Assembly: GCA_029378245.1 (NCBI GenBank)
Contig: JARKIF010000002.1
Coordinates: 2,418,001 to 2,482,000, forward strand
DNA: 64,000 nt
From: Roridomyces roridus
Lineage: Eukaryota; Basidiomycota; Agaricomycetes; Agaricales; Mycenaceae
Reading direction: 5' to 3'
Shown: piece after piece, positions 1-10,823 of the stretch
How positions within the stretch are numbered: the first letter of the stretch is position 1
Layout of the letters: every line of letters begins with the position of its first letter
The notes under the pieces: generated by a model
Databases searched by the model: none
Told to the model about the DNA's origin: nothing
What the model saw: only the letters and a program-made list of their open reading frames with translations
Program-made: the position numbers and the translations under genes

Positions 1-852
1 ACGTTGAAGGCGTTCTGCTACCATTACACACTGATCCCCTTTTATCGACATTGTACCGCTCCAAGCCTCACCGTCCGTCGTCACCACGACAGACGAGTAA
101 ACCGGTGAATGCTTCACACATGGCTATCGACGTCCGCACCATTGCGCTCAGGTCTTTCCGCGACCGAGTCGTTGTTCCATTAGCCTCGCGGCTACGTGCA
201 TGCATCATCAGCCGCCACGAGAATGCAACAGACACACCGCCCCCGCCGAGATTGCAACAAATGTCTGCCTCTTCCTTTTGTCTATCACAGTGTTGCTTAT
301 TTTGTCAGGCTCCTCATTTTAGTATCTCAAGGCCGGCAGCGCCCACCACCAGTCTCTCTGACCTCTGCTCCCCCGCAGCCATCCGTGAACGAAGCGACCA
401 TTGCAGACCTGCTGCGTGCCGTGCGCTCCCCTAGGCCGCAATTCGATGCAACGGCCACATCCACTCCGATCAGCCCTCCCCGTGCTCCCAGTTTCCTGTC
501 CGGCGGGCTTCCACGCGATCGGCGCGGCCGAATCGCTCAAAAGTCACTGAATTTGGCCGGCATCAAGATTGCTGAGGATGAGAATGACGATATATTTGGA
601 GACGAGACGCCACGGGTCGCACAGGGCCTGCGCGAACGGGAACGCGAGTTCTTGGAAGCGTTGAAGAGTCCAGACATGGACAGTCACGACGTCTCGGTGA
701 TGGGCGGTTGGGGACTTGGTCCTGGTGGTATGCTAGACAGCGCCAAGCCGGAGGAGGAGGAAGACGAGCCTCTGAATTGGGACGACGCACAGGCTGTAGT
801 GGAACGAATGGTGGGAATGAATGGGCAGCCCGAGATGCGTCGGCGGGCATAA
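1..852 (+). CDS. HbrB/Bit61-type TORC2 subunit, C-terminal part (5' end outside window)
   Basis: The reading frame enters the window open and encodes the end of an HbrB domain (the family of yeast Bit61 and animal PROTOR/PRR5): a VEGVLLPLHTDPLL-like stretch, then SKPVNASHMAIDVRTIALRSFRDRVV. These proteins are accessory subunits of TOR complex 2 at the plasma membrane. A 46-nt intron at about 260-305 joins QQ-M to LLILVSQ and changes frame as needed. The rest is a low-complexity, acidic tail ending near LNWDDAQAVVERMVGMN, with a stop at 850-852. Assignment rests on recognising the conserved HbrB C-terminal block; the catalytic context (TOR kinase) is not in the window. The neighbour converges on it with 42 bp between stops. 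Confidence 0.75.
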
Positions 853-894
853 TATCTGTATGTATTTTATTGTACAACCATACCTCTGTATCAA

Positions 895-1448
895 TCAGTC
901 GTCCGACCACACACCAGTCCCGACCAAGCCTCCCCAACCGCCCGCGTTTTTGCCTAGCAGAGAGAAAATGACTTCGCTGCCGGACGTAGGTCGGGCATAG
1001 AAACAGTACAAGTCTTGCAGCTTGCCGAGCTCGCTGGCCAACGCGTCGAGCTGTTCCGGCTTGGAGTCCTCACTGACGGTAGAGGGAATGCCACGGGGAG
1101 AAAGGTCGATATTGGAGATCTGCAGCAATGGAAGCTAAAATATGGGAGAATGTATGTACTGACCTTGGTGATCTCATGTTCGGGTATCCCAAATTTCTCG
1201 AGAACGGAACGTTCATTGCCCCGGCCAAAATTACCTGGACCGAGCCATACCGCTACATCGCCGCCCTCGTCACTCTCGTTGGTGTGACCTGCGAGGATGC
1301 TTGAACACATAACAGCGTCGGCAGCGCTCTGTGCGGCTTGAGCCAGGGGACGGAGAGTCTGAGAGTCGATGAGGCCGCTCTGCAGCCAAAGGACGCCCTT
1401 TGCTCTATGCAGTTGATTCAGACGTTGGATGAAAGTCGTTGCAGACAT
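895..1448 (-). CDS. Conserved hypothetical protein, about 170 aa
   Basis: Two exons read from MSATTFIQRLNQLHRAKGVLW to a stop at 895, joined over a short intron (about 46 nt) with donor GTCAGT and acceptor TGCAG that connects HEITK to ISNIDLSPRG. The protein is soluble-looking, with no signal peptide, transmembrane segment or recognisable catalytic motif. The first helix-like segment resembles a coiled or roadblock-like start, but I cannot support a family. It is transcribed divergently from the LETM1-type gene, whose ATG lies only 35 bp away, so the two must share a very compact promoter. The AACTG in its first exon (caa ctg) is read normally, without the frame break seen in other genes. Confidence 0.7.
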
Positions 1449-1483
1449 GGTGGTTGGATCTGATCCGGCTGCTTTCCTCCTCC

Positions 1484-2765
1484 ATGATTCGCGGCCGTGT
1501 AATACTTTCTCTGGCAAATGGGCACCCCCTAGCAAGACCGCCTTTAATACTCATACTTGCTCGCCGCGTCCAAACGCAGCCGACGCACACTCCTTCCCCC
1601 AAGAGCCCTGTCCCCGACCCACCAAACAAAAAACCCCGCGTCCAATTCCATCCCGCGCCAATAAAGCCACTGAAAGCTCCTCCTTCTCTGCCAACCAATG
1701 TGCCCACCCCATCGCCAACGGTGCAGAACGTCGAACCCGTGTCCCTCAAGAGCCTCAAAGAGGCTACTGTACGAGATATTGCCGACGCCGAGACGCATGG
1801 CATATTAGAACCTCCCCCTCCCGACGCCGGTTGGGCAAGGTCTACGTTGCATAAAGTGATCCAGTTGGGCGTGCGTGCCGCTTTTTTTTTTTCTCGGTAC
1901 TCCGGTCCTCATTTCTTCCAGAAATTTTATTTTCGTGGTGTCAAGCTTGTCTACACTCGTTCCAAAATCTCACGGGATATAACACGGAGGGTTAAAGGTG
2001 GCGGCGCGCCATTGGAGCGATGGGAACACCGTATGCTGAGAACGCAGAGTGCGGACGTCAAAAAGTGCCATTCCTCCTACTTTTCCCACCGAACCGTCTT
2101 GAATTCTTTATAGGTTGGTTCCGTTCGTGCTCATTGCGCTGATCCTGGAAGAAATCATTCCCCTGATCGTGCTGTGGGCACCCGGCATCCTGCCGTCCAC
2201 TTGCATCTTGCCTTCACAGCGCCAGCGAATACACGAGAAGGCGACGGAGAACGCGCTCGCCCTGGTGGCCAAACACGGCTCTGCTCTTGAAGCGATGACC
2301 CGTGCAGCCACGGGTGGTCAGATCTCATTGAACACCATATCCACTGCGGAGGCGCCCAAGGTGCTCTGTGGGTACGTCAGTCCTTACCGCTCAGTGACAT
2401 CCAATTCACCTAGTTCTCAGTATCCTGCGTCTATCAACGACAGGCTTCAACCCTCTGCTCTTCCGCCGAATCCGCAAACATCTGACCTTCATTGAGGAGG
2501 ATGATGCTTTGTTGATCAAGGAGGGCGTGCAAGACCTGTCCACCCAAGACGTTCTACAAGCTCTGAATGAACGTGGGCTGTAAGCATTCGAGTTGTAATT
2601 ACCGTCCTGGTATTCACCACCACCAGAATCACTGCCGACGCCGACACTGCACAACAACTCAAGCTACTCAAGTGGTGGCTGAAATCCGTGCAGGAGACGG
2701 ACGACCCCATCGCACGGCGGGTCTATCTCGTTTCAGTCCTTGGTGCAAAGCAAGCGGTTGCATAG
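1484..2765 (+). CDS. LETM1 ribosome-binding-domain protein (Mdm38/Letm1-like), mitochondrial inner membrane
   Basis: LETM1/Mdm38 family proteins sit in the mitochondrial inner membrane and act in potassium/proton balance and membrane insertion of mitochondrial translation products. The start at 1484 gives a basic, hydrophobic presequence (MIRGRVILSLANGHPLARP), then a proline-rich linker. After an intron ending at 1920 comes the family block KFYFRGVKLVYTRSKISRDI and, after a second intron (about 2066-2113), the membrane segment LVPFVLIALILEEIIPLIVLW. The C-terminal ribosome-binding-like domain carries LSTTGFNPLLFRRIRKHLTFIEEDD and TADADTAQQLKLLKWWLKSVQE. Four introns fit canonical signals. A slightly upstream ATG at 1439 is possible, but 1484 gives the better targeting peptide. 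Confidence 0.85.
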
Positions 2766-2798
2766 TGGTAATTTATGAATTAGAATGTACAGATAATA

Positions 2799-5700
2799 TT
2801 AATGCGTCCCCACACACGCCAACGTCTGCCAGCTGCGAGTTTCCCCTGGTGAGAGGAATACCGCCTTTTGCGCATAACGTTTCGCCGATTCATTTTCTGT
2901 CGCGGTAATGGCTTGTAGAGCCACTGAATTGCGCGCAGTTTCAAAGGATTCAGCAGAGGCAGACAGTAGAGCGCGGGCAGCAGTACTATCGCCCATCTGA
3001 ATGTTCAACATCGCGAGCTGGTTGCGGCTGTCCTGTCGGCCTGGTTCGGCAAACACAGCACCTTGAGCAACGCCGATGGCCTTTCCGGCATTACCCTGAC
3101 CAATGTGGTGCTTGGTCAGCAGATAATTGACGTCTCTGCGCGGATCGAGCTCGAGCCGTTTGTCGAGGGGAAGCGCCAATACCTCTGCAAGCGCTGCGTC
3201 CACGAGAGTATCGTCATCCGTCAAGATTCCCATGCCGGCCAGCGCATTGATGGCGGCCAGATTTTCCGGATCAGTGGAGATGCTGGGTTTTCACACTTGA
3301 GAGAGAACGAGCTTGAATAAAAAGACTGACCAATCCAGCAGCTGCGCTTTGGCAGACTCTTTCGATTCTTCCAATCCAATTGCCCACAGTGTCTGAGCAA
3401 GCAGAACCGTAACATGACCTCGAACAACGGCATCATCCCCCGCGGTCTCCAGGGCTGCTTCAAACAGATTCAGCGCTGCCTCTAAATCACCCAGCTTGAA
3501 ATTGGCAAGTCCCATGCCAAATTGAGCGTGCGCTCGCATCACATTCTCTTTACCTTCCTCAAGGAGACCGATCACAGACTCGAAGGACTCGATGGCGCCC
3601 TCGTAGTCCCTCAATGACAATCGCAGGCGCGCCATGTTCGAGTTTGCGATGGTAAAATGCCTTTCGACGGTTGCTGTCTCGCTCTCCTCGTATTCTGCTT
3701 CAAGGATCGCAATGGCACGCCCGACCAGGTCTACGGCGAATTCGAGGTGGCCAAGGCTCTCGCAAACTAGACCGAAGAGATGAAGGCCGCATGCATCGTC
3801 GGGACGACCGCGACAGTATCGGTCCAAGACAAAAAATACGGGGAGCAGGTTATCGACGGAGGGTGTACCGGCAAGGCGCGTGAAAGTTCGCGTTGCGAAT
3901 TCCAGGTCGGCCTCGGGCTGTTCAGGTGTTGTTGGTGACTGAGTCTACGCAGGAAAAGAGAAAACACGCACTACAGCAGAGGCCAAAGTGACCGCGTGCG
4001 CGATAAGCGTTGTAGAGTCTGTATGATGCCCATTGGCCGCCGCCACCAAGGCCTGCCCAATCCAAGCCGTGGTACACTCTGGATCAAGAGTTTGCGCGCG
4101 GAAAAGTGCCTGATTCGCCAGTTCTAGATCGTTTTCGTGCAAATAAAGCAACCCGAGATTCGTCCAGATCAGAGCATTCTTGGAATCAATCTCGAGGGCC
4201 TTGATGTAGGCATGTTGGGCAGTCTTTGCTCGCGACAAGAAATTGACATCTCCCAAAGCAAGCCAGTAGAGCTCATTGCCAGGATCTTCACGTACGGCTT
4301 CGGTGAAACATTCTCCAGCTTTGGCAACTAATTGCTGTCGTATCTCGTCTGAATCGCGTTTCGTAGTCAGACACTGCAACGACATTCCAAGGTCATACCA
4401 CGCGCTTCCTCGAGCTAGACCTTCGGAGGAGCCTAGAGTGATGCGATAGTCATAGGCAATCGCAGCAATCTCCAGAGCCTTCAGTCCATTCACACTCGAG
4501 TTTTCGTCGAAAACCGTCGAGACCAGCCCTGCCAACCGCTTGCTGGGTTCTGGAGACAGGAGCGCCATCACATCCACGAAAAGTGAACGCACTGCGTCCT
4601 CGTCGATGCAAGTCGATCGGCGCGACAGGAAGAAAATGGCATCCGCAGCTGTTTTCCAAGACACGCTGCGGAAACCGGCGCTTCCCCCCATCGTCTGCAG
4701 CGCGATTCGCACCGCGGTGATGAATGATTGTTCGGCACGTGCCGTGAAGCCGTCAACAAACTCGGCTTTCCCCAGGTCCAGATAGGTCTGTCCGAGAGAT
4801 ACCAGTACGCCCACCTCGGACGGCCTCTGCTCCAGGATTATCTGGAACGCATCAACCGCCTCTTGGAATTGCCCAATTTGCCGCTGCACGTCACCGAGGA
4901 AGAAACTGCACATCCAATCGTCCGGGTCTAGTTCTTGTGCACGTGCGAGGGCTTTCAACGCGGCTGCATGGCGACCTGCTCTACTGTATGCCTCGCCGAG
5001 TCGCAGCCACGATACTTGGTCGTCTGGTTCAGCACGAAGAGTAATTTGCAAAGCTTGAATCGCTGGCGCATAGTTTGCACGTGCCTGAAAGGTGTAAAGA
5101 GCAAATTGATTCTGTGACACAGGGACATACCAATTCAACGACGCCCACAGCTTTCCAAGCCCATGCATTCGTCGGCAGGAACCGACCGATGCCGCCTTGA
5201 CCTTTGAGCCCTGCGTCAAGTCCACCTTCGCCCTCGATGGTCCTTTTCGCAACCACTTCCACCAAGTCCCATTCTCGTTCCTCTGCAAAACCATCCGCCA
5301 GTCTCCGAGCAGCATCAGCCTCGCGGGCATCGAGTTCAAAGGCCTTTTGGAAACACTTGGAGGCACGTGTCGGATCGCGAGGGGTCACGAATTCCGCATA
5401 GTAGATTCCCAGTGATGTGAACGCGGGGGCATAAGATGGGTTGCGCTTCAACGACTGAATGAAATAACGATAGGCGTCATCTCGCTTCTCATCTATTGAA
5501 AGATCATGTAAACAATCGCTGAGAATAGCAAGAAACACGCGCCACCCAGGTCCCAGTAGGACTTGCCGATGCGCCATAGACAACGTGCGGATTCAGCATC
5601 AGTGTCTTCCAACTCGGCAAGAACATCTTCAAGACCTTGGATACCAGCCGCGGGTGACCCAGATTGACTCTGGCACCATGCCAACTCTTCACGAGCGCGG

Positions 5701-7329
5701 ATTCCTAACTGTAAATCGCCTGGCAGTAAATCATGAACACGTGCAAAGAGTTCAGACGCCTCTTCCCATCGTTGGTCATACTGGAGGACATAGGCTCGAC
5801 CCATGAGGGCCAGAGCGTTGTCTGGTGCCGCTGAAAGCACTCGGTCGATGACCGAGAGCGCGCGAACATGGTGTTTCGGGGGGAAGAGGTGGACAAGAGA
5901 TGTTGCAAGCGCCACCTTGAAGCCAAGACGTATTCTGGGTAAAGACTTTGCCCGATCTGCTTCAGCGCGCGCAACCAGACTCGACCCATTTTCGGCAACA
6001 GTGATGGCATTTTGGAAATCGCATTCGTGCAGATATGCGGCCACAACAATCTGATTGACGATTATGGACTCTGAGACGGTGGGATAAACGTCCTATGGAC
6101 ATTTCATCGACTGCTTTCTGCGAGTTCAGACCACTCACCAATATTGTATCTAACAGATCGCCAGGCTCCGGAGTGGGTGCGGCAGCTTCCTCGCTGTCCT
6201 CCGTTTCAACGAAGGGGATGTTTGCGTACTGGAAATGCGCCCTCAATAGAGATGTCAGAGGCAAAGACGGGAAAATCTCCATGAACTGCCTAAGGAGAGG
6301 CAGACTGTAATTCTCTGGCGATAAAATTAGTCGTAGATGAAAGCAGGAACAAGAGAATCGAACCCATTTCCATGCAGTCTTGGCCGTCGAGAAAGAGTAT
6401 CCAAGCCAGTTCATCCGGGAGACCGAGTGTAATTGCTCCAGCGACGAGTTCGTCGACTTCTCGCGACACTGCAGACTTGGCATCTCCACCAGGCGGCAGG
6501 GCCTGCATATAACGGTGTTTATACCGCAAGAGCTTTGCGTCCGTCGCGCGGCGTAGGTCGTCAGGCGTGTTTGGATGATTCAGAATATCGTCGTAGATTT
6601 TGGGCAGCGTAGACGGACCCCATATCTCGATGCCGACCTCCTTGCGTAGCTGTTCAGGACTCGCAGCACCAAGACGCGTGCGCCGTTTTGCGACCTCCTT
6701 GGTAAAGGCTTCTTCTTCGGCAGTCTCGACGATGGCCATGATCTCCTCAAGAACCGGGAGCGTATTGTGCACTGCGACTTGTGTCGCATAGCCCGGCGTC
6801 GCGTCGGGATTTGTATGGTCTGGTATGGGAAGAGTAGACAACGTGCCATAGACGGATGAATCTGGGAGGAGCAGTGTCAATGCTTCGACCAGCTAGGCAA
6901 GCTTTCAGCCTGATTGTCGGGTGAATAGGCGACGCGCACCTGAGCAGAAGTACCCCTCGTTCTGCAGCACTGGATGAGTTTGTCGAGCGTGTCTACACAT
7001 TTCGGCGCGTCATTCAGTTGGGCGAAGAGACCGATGAGATGTCGTGCGGTTTCCATGTGCTGCTCCCAACGTTCGGTGCGCTCATAGAATTTAAGCAAGC
7101 CTTGCCAGGCCAAGGGCTGGTCGGGACTGGCATCGATGGCACGTCGGTACGCCTGCTCGCTCTCCGGTAACTCGCCCAACTCGAGCAGTGCCAGGCCAAG
7201 GAACACGTTCGCGTTGTAGTTGGGCGGGTCGAATGCTAGGGCCTGCTCCGCCGCGTCCTTGGCTGCTGCATATTGTTTCTTGCCGAGGGCCTCACGCGCG
7301 GCCTTGAGTTTGGTCTTTACAAGTGACAT
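2799..7329 (-). CDS. SKI3: SKI3, TPR scaffold of the Ski complex
   Basis: SKI3 (human SKIC3/TTC37) is the tetratricopeptide scaffold that, with the Ski2 helicase and Ski8, feeds RNA to the cytoplasmic exosome in 3'-5' decay. The start MSLVKTKLKAAREALGKKQYA is typical of the family, and TPR units follow along the whole protein (for example AKDAAEQALAFDPPNYNANV near the N-terminus; YAPAIQALQITLRAEPDDQVSW and ALEIDSKNALIWTNLGLLYLHEND in the middle). About nine exons join in frame over short introns (near 6880-6930, 6300-6345, 6060-6120, 5480-5540, 5085-5130, 3920-3955, 3290-3340) with no frame break in over 4 kb. Its ATG lies only 11 nt downstream of the QTRT2 stop codon. Confidence 0.93.
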
Positions 7330-7340
7330 TCGAATTTTAT

Positions 7341-8763
7341 CTAATCACGTTCTCGTGCTATCCGACCCTTTCCCCGCGCAACATCAACCTCCTTCCACAT
7401 CGTCCGTGCCTCATTAACAATCGCAAGGCTCTCGTCGTACTGAGCTGCGAACGCGGCCACGTGGGCTGTAAAATCGTCTCCTCGTGCAAGGACAGCTCGG
7501 ATGCCGTCAAAGAACTTGTCGACGACTGCTAGATTATGTAGTACCAGTAGGGCATGGGCGCCCATCTCGTGTGTGTGCAGCAGGTGATGGATATATGCAC
7601 GGGTATATCCAGATGGCGCAGAGGCTATGTGTGCGTCGAGTTGACTGTGGGAGATGGCATTTTTTATAACAACGGGCGCGCACGCGTTGCATGTACAGGC
7701 CGCTGTAGAAAGCGATGCGAAATCGTGGGCGTAATGTGACCGGTAGAGATTGTGACCGAGGTCGCGGCCTTGTTGAGAGTCGTCCTGTGGCACAGGAAAT
7801 ACAAAGTCGAGGGACACGCCTACATTGGCAGCATCTTGAGCCCACTTGACGTCAAACAAGTCGATACCAACATCGCGAATGAGGCGCAGGATTTGATGCG
7901 GCGAGACAACCGAGATGACGACACGCAGCTTGGTCGGTGGGAGGGGTTCAAGGGATGATTGGAGAAGAGCCGACACCTTGTCCGCATCCTCGACGTCAAT
8001 TTCCCGGCGGAGTGGAACGAGGTCAAAGGTATAACCGATAATCCCGTCGTCGAGACACTTGAGTGGCTTTACAGCCGCAGCCTCGAGTCCATCCAACGGC
8101 TCAACGAGGCTTTGAGCAAACGCCCGGCGGGCGCGCTCGTTGACCCCGCCAGCCATGTGCACTAGGATATTCAGAGGAGGGTCTGGTGCGAGCAGATGGG
8201 CCAGCCAAGAGACAGTGCGTTCTATGCTCTTCGTTGTACGCTTTTGGGAAAAGGGCGGATTTGTCCACGGGATATCGGGCATGGCGACCACAATGTCGGG
8301 CTTGCAAGCATGGACATGACCCCTCCAATCAGCGACGGTGACCCTCCTGACGCCTCGGGAAGTAGATGCCGCTACGTACTGCGCGCCATTCGCAGGTGTT
8401 TCGCGGCCGTCTGCAGGGTCACGCAAGGACAGGGACAAGATGTGTGCGTCAGGATCAAAGCCAAGAAAGGTGTGCAAAGGGAATGGGCCAGGTTGGAGTG
8501 TCGGAACAGGGGGATTGTTTTCGAGACTGCTGGGTGATGAGATGGAGAGATGCCGACCCAGACACAGGGACTGACAAGGACTCGAACGGGATGTGGACCC
8601 AGGGGATATGGGCGCGATTATACTGATCACGCGACAAGTGAGGGACCACACCACGCGATGTAGTCGCCATTGCTGCAGGAGTTTTTTCTATTACACCGCG
8701 CAGCCGAACAGTGCCAGTCCTGGGACGACGCGCGCATGGTGCGGCAAGAGTAAAAGAAAGCAT
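7341..8763 (-). CDS. QTRT2: Queuine tRNA-ribosyltransferase accessory subunit 2
   Basis: QTRT2 pairs with catalytic QTRT1 to exchange guanine-34 for queuine in GUN-anticodon tRNAs, at the mitochondrial surface in animals. Exon 1 begins MLSFTLAAPCARRPRTGTVRL and passes the family position of SRGVVPHLSRDQ; a roughly 50-nt intron (donor GTCAGT) leads to a long second exon. Near the C-terminus the zinc ligands appear as ACTCNAC followed by the expected downstream His (HHLLHTHEMGAHALL). The catalytic Asp pair of QTRT1 is not expected here. Length (about 450 aa) fits. The gene is divergent from CCT8 (50 bp between ATGs) and is followed on the same strand, 11 nt after its stop, by SKI3, so a shared or overlapping transcript is possible. 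Confidence 0.9.
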
Positions 8764-8813
8764 TTTGATCAAAGTTTGATGTGGCAGTACAAACGCGTCT
8801 CTCTCCTTCACCA

Positions 8814-10752
8814 ATGTCGCTCAAGGTCCCGCAGAGCAACAGTCTCCCGATCTTCAAAGATGGGTACAAACATCTGCAAGGGCTAGACGAAGCTATACTC
8901 CGCAACATCCAAGCCGTCATCGAACTCTCCGATCTCGTCCGCACAAGTTTTGGGCCCAACGGTAAAAAACTTGAGTCACCGAAAACGCGTCCATCCTTAC
9001 ACGAAGTACCAAGGCAGGAATAAACTCATAATAAACCACCTCGGCAAGCTTTTCGTTACATCCGACGCCGCGACCATCATCCGCGAAATCGAAGTCGTCC
9101 ATCCTGCCGCAAAGCTGCTTGTCATGGCCTCTCAGGCGCAGGAGGCAGAGATGGGCGACTCGACCAATCTTGTCATCATCTTGGGCGGGGAGCTCCTCAA
9201 AAAAGCCGAGAATCTACTAATTATGGGCCTCAAACCGACGGACATTATCCCGGGCTACGAACTCGCGTGCGCCAAGGCGCTGGCTGAGCTGGAATGTGTG
9301 TCTGCAATTGATCTTCTCATCCTCATGCTGACCGCGTTCTATTAGCGTTGTCGACGTTTAGCGTCCCGACGCCCATAACACCATCGGCATTGGCCGCCGC
9401 CCTCAAGCCTGCACTCGCGTCAAAACAATACGGGCTTGAGGACCCTCTTGCAGCCTTGATTGCCGAGGCTGCACTCACCGTTATGCCGACCAACCCCCGT
9501 AACTTTAACGTGGACAATGTCCGTGTCGTCAAAATCATGGGTGGCAGCCTCTCGGCCAGCCGTGTCGTGCAAGGGATGGTGTTTGGTCGGGAGCCCGAGG
9601 GTGTGTACTCAGACAAATCCCTTTGAAACGCCTTCAGTAACATTTTACAATAGGCACCGTCAAGCAAGCCAAAAAAGCCAAAGTGGCAGTCTTCACCTCG
9701 GCCCTCGACATGGCCCAGACTGAGACAAAGGGGACGGTGCTTATCAAAAACGCCGAGGAAATGCTAAATTTCACGACGGGAGAGGAAAAACACCTCGACA
9801 TGGTAAAATCTTTGAGTATTTTTTGTTTGTTGATTGAGACTTTCCCAGATCATCTCCCAAATCGCCGCTTCCGGTGTCTCTGTCATCATTGGCGGCTCGT
9901 CCATGTCGGACTTGACGATGCACTACCTCAACAGACACAATATTGCCGTCCTCAAAGTTCTTTCCAAGTTTGAGCTGCGGCGGGTGTGTCGCGTGGTCAA
10001 CGCGACGCCTTTGGCGCGCATGGGTCCCCCGACACCAGAAGAGATGGGCTATGTCGACGTCTTTGAGACGATTGAAATCGGTGGAGACCGCGTTACGGTG
10101 CTGCGGCAACTTGTTGATGGCGACGAGGGGTTCGACCCACAGAGCAAGGGGGACCGGACTCGTACGGCAACCATCGTGTTACGGGGAGCCACGGCGAACC
10201 AGCTGGACGACCTGGAGCGTGCAGTGGATGACGGTGTGAATGTTTTGAAGGGACTGCTAAAGGATGGCCGGATGGTGCCGGGCGCGGGCGCTGTGGAGAT
10301 CGAGTTGGCGAAACGCGTGGAAAATTACGGAGCAGGGCTGAAGGGCCTGCCCCAGCACGGCGTCAGACGGTTTGCCAACGCGCTCGAATGCGTACCCCGG
10401 ATACTCGCAGAGAACGCGTTGGGCGGGGCCGTGGGAAATGAGGTGGTCAGCCGCTTGTGGGCAAAGCACGAGACCGCGGGTGGCGAAACTTGGGGTGTTG
10501 ATGTGGAGGTTAGTCCATTGCTATTCCTTTACCCGTCCAAGCTGATTATTCGGGTTGCAGAACGAGACGGACGGGACACTGGATGCTGCGGCACACAAGA
10601 TCTACGACTCACTGGCGTCAAAGTCGTGGGCGATTAAACTGGCGACCGAGGCAGCCGTGTCTGTACTCAGTGTGGACGCCATTATCATGAGCAAGCCAGC
10701 AGGAGGGCCCAAAATTCCTCAGCAGTCGGGAAATTGGGACAATGATGACTAA
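8814..10752 (+). CDS. CCT8: CCT8, theta subunit of the TRiC/CCT chaperonin
   Basis: CCT8 is one of eight paralogous subunits of the cytosolic chaperonin that folds actin, tubulin and WD40 proteins using ATP. The start MSLKVPQSNSLPIFKDGYKH and the blocks RNKLIINHLGKLFVTSDAATI, HPAAKLLVMASQAQEAEMGD and GDSTNLVIILGGELL identify the theta rather than another subunit; the ATP-site GD(S/G)T motif is intact. Further on come GGSSMSDLTMHYLNRH, NATPLARMGPP and the C-terminal AIKLATEAAVSVLSVDAIIMSKP. Five or more short introns (for example near 8962-9017, 9295-9344, 9603-9654, 9802-9848 and 10507-10558) keep the frame. No interruptions are seen, which makes it a useful clean control for the broken frames described elsewhere. 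Confidence 0.95.
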
Positions 10753-10823
10753 GTTGCTTGTACATATTAGACTACATACAAACGTGTACAAATTTCGCGT
10801 ACGCGCTCCTTTCACGCGCTTCA

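Noticed and set aside
260..287. 28-nt intron in the HbrB gene
   Set aside because: A 46-nt intron ending at 305 has the same phase effect, normal length for this genome and yields the family-like QQ-MLLILVSQ.
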